DNA of 64,000 nt from Carya illinoinensis (Eukaryota; Streptophyta; Magnoliopsida; Fagales; Juglandaceae), in assembly GCF_018687715.1 (NCBI RefSeq), contig NC_056766.1, positions 8,731,501 to 8,795,500 on the forward strand. The letters run 5' to 3'. The notes beneath the pieces were generated by a model. It was not told the DNA's origin, ran no database searches, and saw only the letters and a program-made list of their open reading frames with translations. A program made the position numbers and the translations under genes. Position 1 is the first letter of the stretch, and each line of letters starts with the position of its first letter. Positions 32,066 through 44,336 of this stretch are shown here, piece after piece.

Positions 32066-32350
32066 AGATTTTTAAGTTCTTAGGCCAAATTTAAAGGCTT
32101 CAAATATGAGATACAGACATATTAAGCGAGCTTAATTAACAACATTTATTATTGCTCATATAAATTTTTCAGACAGTATTAAATGAGTAATAAATATTAT
32201 AGGATTCATTTGATGTGTATATCTCTCTTCTACTTGATAGCTACACTCAAATTTATTTTTCGAACTTTGGGAAACTTTTTATGTACTGCACACACAAAGG
32301 GATAAATTGAAGACTGAAATTATGTGCCGACATAGAAGATAAATATGTCT
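32066..32350. other. Spacer before the retroposon
   Basis: AT-rich non-coding DNA between the left half of copy B and the retroposon target site. Confidence 0.5.
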
Positions 32351-32363
32351 TAGCAGATGTGTT

Positions 32364-33949
32364 TTGTTTTTTTTTTTTTGAAATAGACTTCAATTCATTA
32401 CTGAAAGAAGAAAGTTACAGCTGTGACCGATAATTACGGGTACCAAGTCCCGATTACAAGCTAACTACCCATCAGTTGTACGCTCCCCCATACACAATTT
32501 TCATTGCGCCGGACTGTGTCTAAAACTTTTAGGCTCTCCAATGACAATGCCATCCTGAGATGCGGGACTCTGTCTAAACAGAAGTGTCCATCTCAACTCG
32601 TCCGCGAGAAAAACAACACAAAACATCCTCACCCTCCAATGGAGGAGAGGAACTACCCAACCTTCACCCTCCATAGGAGGAGAGGACTCACACCCCTCAT
32701 CCCCAAAAGAGGAGAGGGACTTGCCTATTTCAAAAACATACTTATTCAAACCAAACAGACCACTGAAAAACTACCCTAACAAACCACTTGAAAAACAAAT
32801 TGAAAAAACACCCTATACTCTTCATAAGCGTCGTATTCCACTAGCCTTCGGCCCATCCACTTGCTGCACCTGGGATTTCTGACACCACCCCACGGCCTCC
32901 ACGAGTAATAGAACACTTTCTGCATAGCACTCTTCCACAAAAGCAACCGAAATCACTATGCATAGAAGCAAGATAAATCACCCTCTCCATCTCGTCACCA
33001 TCGCCAGCCCATAACCACCAAAATAAGTCATCCTCCACTCCGGTTAGGAGAGACGGAAACCAGAGACGAGACCCAAAGACCACAAAACCAGAGGTGAAAA
33101 ATCGCCCCCTTTTGCGGCCACCATAACCCTTATTACAACTGGAAAACTGAAATAAAACCAAACTAAACAAACAAGCTCAGATTAAACTGTAACATATAAA
33201 ACAGAAACCAAAAAAGAAAAAACTAGCACTGTCGCTGACCCCCTTTTTCGACCATCATCCGTGAGGAAACACCATGAGTTACGACCAAGCTCTGCCCCAG
33301 AAGAGGCACCTTATCCCCCTCATGTGCGTTGGCTTGTTTCCCGAACAACTCCTCTGTTTTCCATGGATAAAACAGAGTACCATAATCCCACAGAAAACAA
33401 CCCAACCCCACAGAAACCATCGCCCCCTAGAACAAGCTGCCTTGACCTCGTTCACGCCGTAAATCCTCCAACGCATCCCCTCAGCAGACCATTCATCCAG
33501 GCAACCTCACGTACACCTCTCAAGCACCCCTAACTCCATTATATACTTAAGAGACTGGGTCTTTGATTTTATACTCCTCACCAAACAGTCAGGAACACTG
33601 GACTAGATCTTTGATTTTCAGCCACCCAAACCACGGCCAGACGAAAACCGAGGTCTTCCACCTTCATCGTGAAAACTCCCCGCCCAACATTGTGATTTAT
33701 GGTTGAGAAAACTCGGAGGCAAGACGAAAGCTTGGTTGTGCCTTTCGACTCCCTTGAGATTGGCCAACAGCTTTTATTCTCAAAGCTAAATACGCAAGAA
33801 AACACTGAAAAGAAAACCAACACAAAATTGAAAAAAGAGAAGAGAGGAGGGAGGGAGGAGCCGAGGCTCCCACCTCCCTCAAGCGTTTACTCCGGATTTG
33901 TTTTCTAGAGAGAAGGTAGAGGTTCTCTCACTAGGGTTTTTCTGAAAAA
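32364..33949 (-). mobile_element. Poly(A) retroposon without long ORF (1.59 kb)
   Basis: An exact 13-bp duplication TAGCAGATGTGTT flanks it (32351-32363 and 33950-33962). On the minus strand it starts with AAACCCTAGTGAGAG and a pyrimidine-rich leader, and ends ...GAAGTCTATTTC plus poly(A), seen as a T run at 32364-32379. This is target-primed reverse transcription. It is much more GC-rich than its surroundings and holds only short frames (none over ~110 codons, none recognisable). It could be a non-autonomous LINE derivative or a retrocopy of a non-coding or decayed transcript. Confidence 0.82.
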
Positions 33950-34007
33950 TAGCAGATGTGTTAAAAGGTCATGCCAACTGTCATGAAGTTGGAGGCGGGG
34001 GGTCGGT

Positions 34008-34290
34008 TTGGGTTTCAGCATGTGGGCTGCTGTCCTATTATTCTACTTACACACACAAGCAAGACTTCATATTCTTAAATAGATTAGTTAAGCCCTTAAT
34101 TACATGGTCATGCCAAACTAATAAATTAATGCAGGGCAGCTCATTGTTTTTTTTTTTTTTTTTCCAAATCCTGGTACTTGTCGTGGGTGAAGAGGTATAA
34201 GAAATTTAGTTTTGAGTTTAATTTGTCTCAATGCCACATTTGTTGACGATAAAGTATTGGATTCTCATCTTATAGTACTTGGATTTGGTT
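34008..34290 (+). repeat. Dispersed duplication, copy B right half
   Basis: It matches 28165-28325 (GTGGGCTGCTG..., ACACACAAGCAAGACTTCAT..., TTGTTGACGATAAAGTA...). An extra ~110 bp (about 34075-34190) contains a T run at 34147-34163, possibly a small poly(A) insertion. Confidence 0.8.
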
Positions 34291-34814
34291 CTCGGCATAG
34301 AGATTACGGGCCCCCATCAGATCTCGGCATGATTGTAGGCCCCCGGTTTCTTTTGAAATTTCAAAATCCCGAAGCCCAAAATATCTAATCTACCCACTCC
34401 AAATCCAAAATTTGAAACATAATAATAATAATAATAATAATCCAACAATTGTAGTAATATTTTTCTTAAAAAAATAAATAAATAAAGAGTAGAGACTTTT
34501 TTAGAAGAAGATGGTACTGTTGTCAAGGGGTGGTTTTTCTCCTAATGGCACAGCCCTACTCTCATGTGGATCAACTAATTCTTGTCCCACCTATTCTATT
34601 GAATTCTGGCCATCATGATAAATAGAATCATAGATATATACATACATATAGGGGTGTGCATGTGACTCGAGCACCTGCTGAACCCGATTAGGCCAACCCA
34701 AACCGACCCATATTTTATCGGATATTACTTGAGCGGGTCTCCAACCCGACTAAATAACGGGTTTATTAATTGGTGTCAACCCGTCCGAAATTCCTCAAAC
34801 CCTAACTAGTAGCT

Positions 34815-34915
34815 AGCTCCACGTCCTTCTGGTCAATATGGATGTCAACGACAACGGCACCGTCGAGTTCGACAAACTCGTCCAAGCCATCTTGCCTGAT
34901 ATGAACACCAAATTC
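34815..34915 (+). pseudogene. EF-hand (calmodulin-like) gene fragment
   Basis: One frame reads LHVLLVNMDVNDNGTVEFDK and continues LVQAILPDM. This is one EF-hand loop plus its flanking helices, in the style of the plant CML15/CML16 group. The 12-residue loop DVNDNGTVEFDK has lysine at position 12, where calcium binding normally needs glutamate. No other EF-hand or start region follows. The fragment lies within a hAT-like repeat, so it looks like captured host sequence and not a gene. Confidence 0.72.
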
Positions 34916-35698
34916 CCTATTTGGCTAATAACTGGCACACGACATCAACAAGCATGAACAAAAAGAAGAAATTCACAAAAGGGAAAACACAATGAAATAG
35001 AAAATGTTGAACAAAAAATTTTGGGTTTGCCATGCAGAGAAGAGGAAAACGCAGAAATGGAAAATAGCCTATATATACTGCATGCAGAGAATTCTTTCAT
35101 TAATTTTTTGCATCACCTCTTCCTACCAAAATCATCTTGCAACAACCACCACAAATTAAATTCCTCAGCAGTTGTCCACCATTAGTATAGCCACCCTCCT
35201 TTCAAAATCAGAGCTGGATCTGAGCCTCAAGCTGGCAGAGAAGCCAAAAAGCAGAGCTTTTTTAAGTTTGCTATGTAGAAAAGAGAAGAGAAGAGGCTAG
35301 ACGCCTCCGTTTACATATCTACTTCTCTACCTTTAGCGAGTGTTACTTGAGCTAGACACCACCATTTATAGATCTTCTACAGCAGCCGCTGCTGCTGGTG
35401 CTCAGCAGGTCGAGGCTTGGGGATGCCTCACCTTCTCAGCTCAAGATCTTCTACTCCTTCAATCACAAGACCATTTCTCTCTCTTCCTCTCCCATGGTCT
35501 TTAAATCTTTGAATGATTTGAATCAATTTATGTTTCTGGAAGCATGGATAACGACCGTGGTTTTAAACTCGGGTCATACGGGTTCGACCCGGTTTGCTTT
35601 TGTTCGGGTTGAGTCGGTTCAGGTTGGCTCCTTGAATAAGATCCATCAGGTTGGGTCAGGTTCAAAACTAGCTTTACAATGCTGGGTTGAAGGCCTAC

Positions 35699-35743
35699 AT
35701 ACACACACACCACACACACACACACATATATATATATATAGAT
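35699..35743 (+). repeat. CA / TA microsatellite
   Basis: Runs of CA with one CC interruption are followed by TATATATATATA and GATAGA. Confidence 0.95.
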
Positions 35744-35750
35744 AGACCTC

Positions 35751-36324
35751 CCTCCTCCATGAAAATGACCTCCAATGACTTTGAATTGTTCTGGTGGGGA
35801 TACTTTCTATTTTATAGTCCCACATTTCCAGAAATTTTACCAGCCAAACAATGCCAAATCCTTGTACTACAACCTTAACTGTGAGGAATTCTCTACTTCA
35901 CTTCAAACCCAATTAACCATTAATTTTCCTGCACAGCTCCATTGGTTTGACACAATGTCTTCTTTTGGGCCTGGTTTTACTTTGTCGATGTCGCGTTCCT
36001 ATTGATCTTTTGGGACATTTTTTCTTCTCGTTTGAGGTGATTAGTAATTATAGAGGTAGATTTGTAAGGCAGGCATAAAGGCACACCTTAGGATATTACG
36101 ATTTGATAGTGATTTTGGTTGTGGATTGGACGGTCATGATGCGATGGCCCTCAGATCTATTATAGCTTTCATCTGTCAACCGACTTTTGCTAAAATTAAC
36201 ATTTGATTTGAACTTATTAGAGTCTTTAATAGCTTGCCAATTTCCAACTAACAAGGCCATTGTGGCCCATTAAAGATGCTTATTGCGATCAAGGAGGAAA
36301 ATGACCAAATAATATTGTAATTTT
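35751..36324. other. Intergenic, nothing recognised
   Basis: AT-rich sequence with short frames only. I see no supported gene or repeat. Confidence 0.5.
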
Positions 36325-36382
36325 TCAAAAATTGTGAATTCACTTTTATGTACTCATTTGTGTACTTCACTAATATGATTAG
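36325..36382. repeat. Left half of an interrupted MITE
   Basis: TTCACTTTTATGTACTC...CACTAATATGATTAG resembles one arm of the 29056-29204 MITE. The partner arm lies beyond the copia element at 40899-40995. ATTAG at the end is the copia target duplication. Confidence 0.65.
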
Positions 36383-36575
36383 TATTAACCTAGATAAATC
36401 TATTATAAATAGTCTAGGGTCATAATAGTACTTTGAAAATAGTATTTGATATTTCCCTTTTATTTTCCTGTGATATTGTAGCATAACAGAAAAGATTATG
36501 TTATTTGTGTATAAAAGCATACCTACTCATCAATACAAATCAGGATGGTATTCTTGGAAATTACTTCTTCTCACA
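36383..36575 (+). repeat. Copia 5' LTR
   Basis: It starts TATTAACCTAGATAAATC and ends TTCTTCTCACA. A TATA-like ATAAAAGC lies near 36512. It pairs with 40705-40898. Confidence 0.93.
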
Positions 36576-36590
36576 TGGTATCAGAGCCGC
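36576..36590 (+). other. Copia primer-binding site
   Basis: TGGTATCAGAGCCGC directly abuts the LTR end and complements initiator-Met tRNA. Confidence 0.93.
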
Positions 36591-36613
36591 TTGACTAGCA
36601 GTCTCCTGATCCA

Positions 36614-39600
36614 TGGCCGACAATATAGAACCTTCTCCTTCTTCTTCTACCCCTATTATACCCCCTAACTCCTCTATTATTTCTTCCTTCTCACATGTCG
36701 TTACTACCAAATTATCAGCAGATAATTTTCTTCTTTGAAAAGTTCAAATCTCAGCATACCTTAGAGGACAAGATCTCAATGGCTGTGTCGATGTTTCCCT
36801 TCCTTCACCACCAAAAACTCTTGTAAATTCCTCCAAACCTAACCCTAAGTATCACGACTGCTCTTGCATTGATCAATTAGTACTTAGTATACTTTTCTCC
36901 TCCCTGTCTGACATGATCCTTAATCATGTATTATCTGCTACTACTGCTTGAGCTATCTAGTTATCCATTACATCTATGTTTGATTCTCAGTCCCATGCTA
37001 AAGAGTTTCGAATTAGGTTTCAACTTACCAACATTAGTAGAGGAGAAAAATCTATTTCTGAATACTTCGACAAGGTCAGATCACTGGCTGATACTTTGGC
37101 CTCCATTGGAACCATTCTTCCCGATAAAGAAAGTGTGTCTTACTTCCTCACTGATCTGAGCCCTCTGTACGAGTCTTTCGTCACTTCACTTGCCACACGA
37201 TCTAACCTAGTGACTACTCATAAGTTGTATCAAATGTTGCTCATCCATGAAATCTACTTCAACCATTCCTCCAAAACATTTATAGACCCATTTGTGAATT
37301 ACACTGATTCAAGGGGACGAAATCAGCGTGGCCATTCTTCCTTTCGAGGTGGAAGACAAGGACGAGGCTGAGGATCCAATTTCTCTAACAGAGGATGATC
37401 CAACTCTAACTCTAGTGCATTTCAACAAACACTTGGTGGCCCACGACCAACTTGCCAAGTATTTAAAAAAGTTGGCCATACAGCCATCCAATGTTGGCAT
37501 CGTTTCTACCATTCCTGCAAAATGACCCTCCTACATCATTCCAGGCCAACTACACCACACCCACTCCCTTCTCTGTCAACCATACCTCAAACAACCTCTA
37601 TACTGATTCCTCCTGGTACCCAGACTCAGTTGCCACCCATCATATAACCAATGATTTCAATAACTTGAATCTCTCTTCTAAACCTTACAGTTGAAGTGAA
37701 GCAATCCGCATTGGTGATGGTACGTGCATTCTAATTCAACACCATGGTAACTTTGCTCTTACTTGATCTTCTTTCTTGCTTAAAAATTTACTTCATGATC
37801 TTGATGTCACCAAAAATCTTGTGTCTGTTCTCAAATTTTGTTCTGAAAACTCTTGCTTTTTTGAATTCCACTCTAACCATTTCTCTGTGAAGGACAATCG
37901 GACCAAGACAACACTCATCACAGGCCCAACACATAATGGTCTTTATGTGTTTCCTTCCTTTGTAGTCTCCAAGTCACCATCGTCCATTCATCTTAGTCAT
38001 CAGATCAATCTTCCACACTGGCATCGACGTCTTGGCCACCCAACTCAAGCCGTCGTTCATCGTATTCTACAGGACCATTGTTTGCATTTTTGCTCCACTA
38101 AAGAGCCTTTTATTTTTTCTCATTTTCCAATGGCCAAGAGCCATCAATTACCTTTTCCTTCAAGTCGGGCCATGTATTCTAGGCTCTTAGAAGTCATTTG
38201 TGCAGATCTTTGGGGCCCAGCTCCTGTAATGTCCTGCAATGGTCACAAATATTATATATCTTTTATAGATCATTATACTTGTTTTTTTTTTGGATTTACC
38301 CTCTTAAACTCAAGTTTGATGCCATTTCTATTTTCTCTACCTTTTTACTGTTTGTTGAACGATTCTTCAATTCAAAATTAATTACTCTTCAAACAAATGG
38401 AGGTGGCAAATTTACACATTTCTCTAATCTATGCCAAACTTGGCATCACCCACAGATTTTCTTGTCGTCACACGCATTAACAAAACGGTATTGTTAAATG
38501 TAAACATCGACATTGTCGAAACCAAGCTTGCTCTTTTAACCCATGCCTCTATTCCTCCTAATTTTTGGGTTGAAGCATTTAAAACGACTATATACCTAAT
38601 AAATCTCCTTCCATCTAAATCACTTCAAAATAATTTTCCTTATTTCCTTGTTCATAATTGGCAACTCAACTTCAATTTTCTCAAAACCTTTAGATGTGAG
38701 TGCTGCCCCAATCTCTGGCCCTACAACAAAAACAAACTTCAGCACAGACCAGTCTCATGCCTTTTTCTCGGTCACAACCCAGCCCATAAGGGCTACAAAT
38801 GTCTAGATATTTAAACCAATAGATTATACATTTTCCAAGATGTTCTGTTCAATGAAGATTCTTTTCCTTACTCCAACTCGCGGCCCACTTCCAATGTCTC
38901 CTTAAAACTGGTCTCCATGGCCTAACTCCCATTATTCTCCAAATCCATTCTTGGGCCCGGTCCATCCTCATTCCACCCACATACAAATTCATCTCAAACA
39001 TCACCCTCAAATCCCATATTCGTGACATGGTAGAGGAAGAACAGAGGAAGGTGGCAACTTCCTCCTTCATCTCCGATCATTACTAGCAGTGTTACCAACT
39101 CCTCTTAACCTCGTGTGACTTATGACGTCATTGTACCATATCCGCGACGAGATTGTCTTCTCAAAACGCATGAAGTTCCAGAAGAGCCTTCAAGTTTTTT
39201 AGATGCTTTCAAATACCCAGAATGGACTACTGCCATGCGTGCTAAATACAATGCCCTCATCCAAAACAAAACATGGAGTCTGGTACCCTCTAACCCTTCT
39301 CTTAAAGTACTTGGTTGTCGTTGGGTTTACTGTACAAAATTGCACTTTGATGGTTCCTTTGAATGCCGAAAGTCAAGATTGGTGGCCAAGGATTACTACC
39401 AACTCTCTGGCTTGGATTACAACTAGACTTTTAGTCCTATTGTAAAACTATCTACCATTTGTTTAATCATTTCTCTTACTGCTGCCTATGGGTGGCCTCT
39501 GCGTCAATTGGACGTTCAAAATGCTTTCTTACATGAAGAATTGCATGACAATGTTTCTCTTCAACAGCCCCAAGGATTCATTGATCCAAAATTTCCCACT

Positions 39601-40639
39601 CGTGTGCAAATTGCACAAAGACCTATACGTACTCAAATAGGCGCCAAGAGCCTGGTTTGCTCAGTTAACCTCCTAGTTAACAGGTAATGGATTTATGGCT
39701 TCAAAATTTGATCCTCTCTTTTTATCCTACACAATGGTTATATTCATATGTTTGTCCTCACATATGTTGATGATATGGTTGTAACATCATCTAAGCAGCA
39801 TATGATAGATGCATTTATTCATGATCTTGGTTTGGCCTTCCCTGTCAAGGATCTTGGGAAATTATCTTACGTTTTGGGTCTTGAAGTTTGGGTCTTGAAG
39901 TTGACTACTCTGCATCTGGTTTATTTCTATCTCAAAGAAAATATGTCAAAGAGTTACTCACTCGAAGTAATATGCTGAGTGCTAAGCCTATGACACCTCC
40001 CATGGCTGTTTCTCTTAAACTTTCTCATTATGATTCTCCTTCTTTTGATGGCACTACAATGTTCGGAAGCATAGTGGGGGGGTTGTCGTACCTCTCCTTT
40101 GCTAGACCTGATATTTCATTTGTAGTGAATAAGGTGTGTCAGTTTATGCATTGCCCCAAATTACCACACTGGTCTACTGTTAAGAGGATCCAGCAGTACC
40201 TTAAGTCCACTGTAAATTATGGCCTATTTTTTAAGTACTCATCTCCTTTTACATTGCAAGCTTATTCAAATGCACTAGTGGTTTTTGTGTATTTTTAGGA
40301 AATCATCTGATTTCCTATAGCTTTAAGAAGCATAAAACGATGGCCCGCTCAAGTATTGAAGATGAGTACAAAGTCCTTGCTTCCACAGCTGCTGAACTAA
40401 TTTGGCTTCAAACCATACTAAGAGAGCTTGAAATTTTTTTGTCTAAGCCGCCCATCCTCTGGTGTGATAACATAGGAGACACCTACCTCTATGCAAATCC
40501 AGTTTATCACTCAATAAGAAAACACATGGATATTGATTATCACTTTGTTTGTGACTGGGTGGCTGCCAAGACCTTGCAAGTTGCCTTTTGTAGTTCAAAA
40601 GATCAAGTGGCTAATGCTCTCACCAAACCACTAGTTTGA
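36614..40639 (+). pseudogene. Copia gag-pol polyprotein, multiply broken
   Basis: The ATG at 36614 opens gag, with a stop soon after at NFLL. Recognisable pieces follow in shifting frames: gag core (36976-37371), a knuckle-like stretch near 37460-37500, protease with DSVATHH where DSGATHH is expected (about 37620), the pre-integrase HRRLGH motif (about 38020), integrase with ADLWGP, RT with YVDD (about 39763-39774), and RNase H (40255-40639, ending in the usual ALTKPL block). Integrase has lost key residues: the second acid reads TNGGGKF in place of SDGGGEF, and the ERKHRH block reads CKHRH. At least a dozen stops or frameshifts are present. It is dead. Confidence 0.92.
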
Positions 40640-40704
40640 TGTAAATTTGCTTTATTTAGATCGAGTCTCACTGTTATAAATACCCCAATGGACTCGATGA
40701 GGCA

Positions 40705-40898
40705 TATTAATTTGGATAAATCTGTTATAAATAGTCTAGGGTCATAACAGTACTTTGTAAAATAGTCTTTGATATTTCCCTTTTATTTTCCTGTGATATG
40801 GTGGCATAATAGAAAAAATTTTGTTATTTGTGCATAAAAGCATACCTGCTCATCAATACAAATCAGGATGGAATTCTTGGAAATTACTTCTTCTCACA
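40705..40898 (+). repeat. Copia 3' LTR
   Basis: It starts TATTAATTTGGATAAATC and ends TTCTTCTCACA, followed by ATTAG. The purine-rich GACTCGATGAGGCA just before it is the likely, weak polypurine tract. Confidence 0.92.
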
Positions 40899-40995
40899 AT
40901 TAGTTGCATCACTTTTTTTAATGTAAAATAATTGTTTTGACCAATTACATAAATAGAATATACAAAAAGTATGCAAAATTGATTGTATATAGTAA
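40899..40995. repeat. Right half of the interrupted MITE
   Basis: ATTAGTTGCATCAC...ACCAATTACATAAATAGAATATAC... resembles the opposite arm of the 29056-29204 family, at lower similarity than the left half. Confidence 0.55.
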
Positions 40996-43900
40996 AACTT
41001 TTTGTTATTTCATAATTTTTGAGAAGTTAAAAGCATGCAGTATGTATGGTAATATGAATACGTAATATGGAAAGACAAAAATTAGAGACTTGTAAAATCG
41101 TAGAGATGGGTATAGAGAAATTAATATTTAGAAATGGAAAATAATACACATATTACAACAGTATTCACAATTCTTTACACAATCCTGTTTTAAATTACGA
41201 ATATTTTTATAAAATAACGTATAAAATTACTATCAACTTATAAAGGGTATGCTTATTTAGACAGCTCCAGAATTTCATGAAATTTACATGCCTTAGAGTC
41301 GTCATTTGATCGATTTTGTCATGCTGTAGAATTGGAAGATTCAATAACAACGACTATGCATGCTGTTTGACTCATCTATTTCACTATCTTAAGGTGACGA
41401 AATTGACAAAAAACTTTGTGAATAATCTCTTGGTAATGCCGATCAAGTACTTAGGCATTAAAAATAAGCAAATCAATATGAAAAGTTAGATGCTAATTAG
41501 GTACTATAATTGCATCCTCTGTGATGAAGACAATCTTGCCAGATTAGCAGCCTGACTATAATCAATACAGTGCCACTCCTTTCGGGCCCCATCTCAATCT
41601 TGAATTTTAGATATGTCGTTGTCTCAAGTTGTACAAAGTTTGAGACTTTGTTTATGGACATCATTATCAAAACCAGAACCTCTTTCTTTTTTCCCCTATG
41701 AGTATTAAATTAAATTAAAATCATCATTAATTTGAAGGGGAAACTCCAAAGAGACTGGCAGATGTATGTTTGACCAGGGTTGTTATCACAATTGGTGGCT
41801 AGAAAGTGTCCAAAGGAGACCACCAACCCTAATTCCATTTGATCAAGTTTTCTGCTTCCTCGTTTCAAAAAATTTTAAACTGTCTTACATATAATGATTG
41901 TGTACAACTCACTCCTGCCCATGGGTTGCAAGAGTTCCATTTGGCCACTGAGATAAGATGAGAATTTTGAAATTTTTGTGAATAGTGTTAAGATGATATG
42001 AGTTAAGAATTTTGAGTTAAGTTGAAAATTTCGTGTCGGTCCCATATAGATATGTTTGGAAGTAAAGTTGAGATGAAAATTTTAAACTTTTTGGAAATGG
42101 AAAAGTTATGGATCCCACGACTATACAAAAAATATATAAAGCACTGAGGAAAATATATAAAGCACTAAGAATATATAACGCATTGAGAAATTAAAGTGGC
42201 ATCTCCTATTTTCCTTAGACGGATCCCATCTCCCGATGGAGAAAGAAATTTTTGAAGGGCCTCCACCTCTCTCTAACCAACGAGCTGCTTCGAAACAGCC
42301 TGACCAATAAGCTCCTCACCGCCTATGAGTCGGATGAAATCCTCTCCCCCTGACTTCATTCTTGCAGCAACCCATTTGGCTACTAACAATCAACATTTCC
42401 ATTTTCCCATTTTTGCATGCTTGTTCTGTTTCGGTACCTGGAAAATCTCTTTTTATTATTTCTCCTATCCCTAATGATTCTTCATTTTTCTGCATAGATC
42501 TTCCCCATTGCCTTGTTTTTTTGTCGAAATGATGATCTAGGTATGCCTTGTGTGAGTAGATTTGGTCTATGGAAACCTCTGTATGAGTGTTTCTGGATTA
42601 TATATATGGGTCATTATTTTTTTCTTTCTTTCATGTTTGGTTGCAAGGGAAAATGTAAAATACTGAGAATTTATGCGTATTTCTGGTCAACGATCAACTT
42701 GGTTGTTTATGGTTTTCAGATCCAAACGATCTCAGATCTCCTTCGTATCTTGATTTTGGGGTATATGGGGTTTTTCTGATATCACATAACAAGTTTATTT
42801 GGCCGTAGGAGTAACAGAAGTGTATCTGAGAAGATCACTACTATTTTTTTTTTGTTATCATTTCTCATTTCTGTTCAATTCTTTTCTTCAATTTTGGAAA
42901 ATAAGATGAGTTCTCGAGCAAAATCTGTGTTTAATTAAAGCCCTAGCAGCATTGTGTGAAAAATATTTTGGCCTTCTTCTGTTCTGTTATCATTTTTCAT
43001 TTTTCTTCTAGGTCAGCATATCTGTTATCATTTTTGCATTGTATTAAACTGTATTGATTAGAGGTACAGTTAATCACACTCAAAGAAAACCATTAAAGAC
43101 TTTTAAATCGATTCTTAGATGACTTTAGGACCTCACTCTTCACCCTTTACCCTTCTAGTTTTGGAAGGAAGAGCCGCCGTTTGGCCACTCTTTCACATAT
43201 TGTTTTATTTACATTTAGAAATATATTTGCTTTGGTATTATGAATTGCATCTCCTTCACATGTTGTCCAGTTTGAGATGGTTTTTTTAACTTGGAGGCAT
43301 GCCTCTTCTATACCTGCCTTGTTTATAGTGGGAACCATTGCTTTTCTGGGCAGAAAAGGGGAGTGAGAACTGGGTTTCCCACCTTTTGAAAGAATAATCT
43401 TATTGCTGTTTAATTTTAAGAATGAAGAATTTTTTTAGATTATTATGATAACTACAAATAACCAATTGCAAAACATTTTAGACTTTTATGGTGAGTCTTT
43501 GTACTATAGTGTTGGTTGGTGAAGATTGATTAGTTAATTGTTAGATCAATTAGATATGTGAAACCCTCTTGTTTTATCCAAACCTTAATTATTTTGTCCT
43601 CCTTTATGGGTCTTTCCTTTTATATAAGTAAAATAAAACTATATAGAACAAGTAAACAGGTGTTGTCCTCATTTCCTACTGACAAGGGGTCCTAAAATAA
43701 TGCTAATAGATAAAAGACAAAAAACAACCACTGGGGCAAGGTATAAGTTCCTTTAAAATAATGTGCTAGATTGGATATTTTGTTTTATTATATTTGTTAC
43801 TTTTGTCCTTTCAGTTTTGATAAACATATCTCAGCACTGGTCTTTCTTCCATCTATTTGACAAAATTCTTGTAGACCAGTTGATTTCTTGATTCTTTTGA

Positions 43901-44336
43901 CTGGCCAAGTGGCCCAGGTACTAAGGCCAAAAAACTAAAACAGGGTCCTCTGTTTAACTGAGCAGTAAGGCCTTGGCATTTTGCTTATTGTAGTAGCGCT
44001 TTAACTTCCTTATTTTGTTGATGAATATGCCCTCCTTGTCTGATTTAGGATTGAAGATTTGTTGTAGACTTGAATTTCTATAAACTATATGATTCAAATT
44101 TCCAAATCTTGTTTACTTCCGACATATTCAGATAAATTTTTTTAACTTTGGGCTAATACTTATTTACATTTCCAAGAAAATAAAATTGGTTTTTAGGTAC
44201 CTCAGTAAGTGGATAAAATTGGTTTCCAAGTAAAAACTGTTTTTTGTTATGCCAAGTTTTTGTTATTTTGGTTCCTACATGTTCCTTGTGTTTGAATCTT
44301 GTGTTTGAATTTGTATTTGGTATTTTAGAATCAATC
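40996..44336. other. Long AT-rich stretch without a recognised gene
   Basis: No frame here resembles a known family. 41955-42120 has GAGATAAGATGAGAATTTTG-type sequence that looks like a decayed MITE (weak). 42230-42350 has a short proline- and leucine-rich frame of no known kind. The segment just before 44337 may be the leader or intron of the GRF-type pseudogene. Confidence 0.4.

Larger units (their letters stand above)
34649..35750. mobile_element. hAT-like sequence carrying a gene fragment, right end unresolved
   Basis: It begins TAGGGGTGTGCATG after CATACATA, a plausible 8-bp target. This is followed by CCGACCC/GGGTT-rich sequence typical of hAT-type non-autonomous ends. Similar CGGGT-rich words recur at 35555-35690. 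A calmodulin-like exon fragment lies near the left end. I could not find the matching right terminus or duplication, so the extent is provisional. Confidence 0.5.
36383..40898 (+). mobile_element. Complete, decayed Ty1/copia retrotransposon (4.5 kb)
   Basis: LTRs of 193 and 194 bp (36383-36575 and 40705-40898) begin TATTAA and end TTCTCACA. A 5-bp duplication ATTAG flanks them (36378-36382 and 40899-40903). A primer-binding site TGGTATCAGAGCCGC follows the 5' LTR. The coding order is gag, protease, integrase, RT, RNase H on the plus strand. The two LTRs differ at a noticeable number of positions and the coding region is broken many times, so this is an old insertion. Confidence 0.95.

Noticed and set aside
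32501..33908. Several 60-110 codon frames on both strands in the GC-rich retroposon
   Set aside because: They overlap each other on opposite strands, resemble nothing known, and have no consistent frame. GC-rich composition alone explains them.
42230..42350. Short leucine-rich frame that might be an exon
   Set aside because: It is under 40 codons, with no family resemblance and no convincing splice sites.
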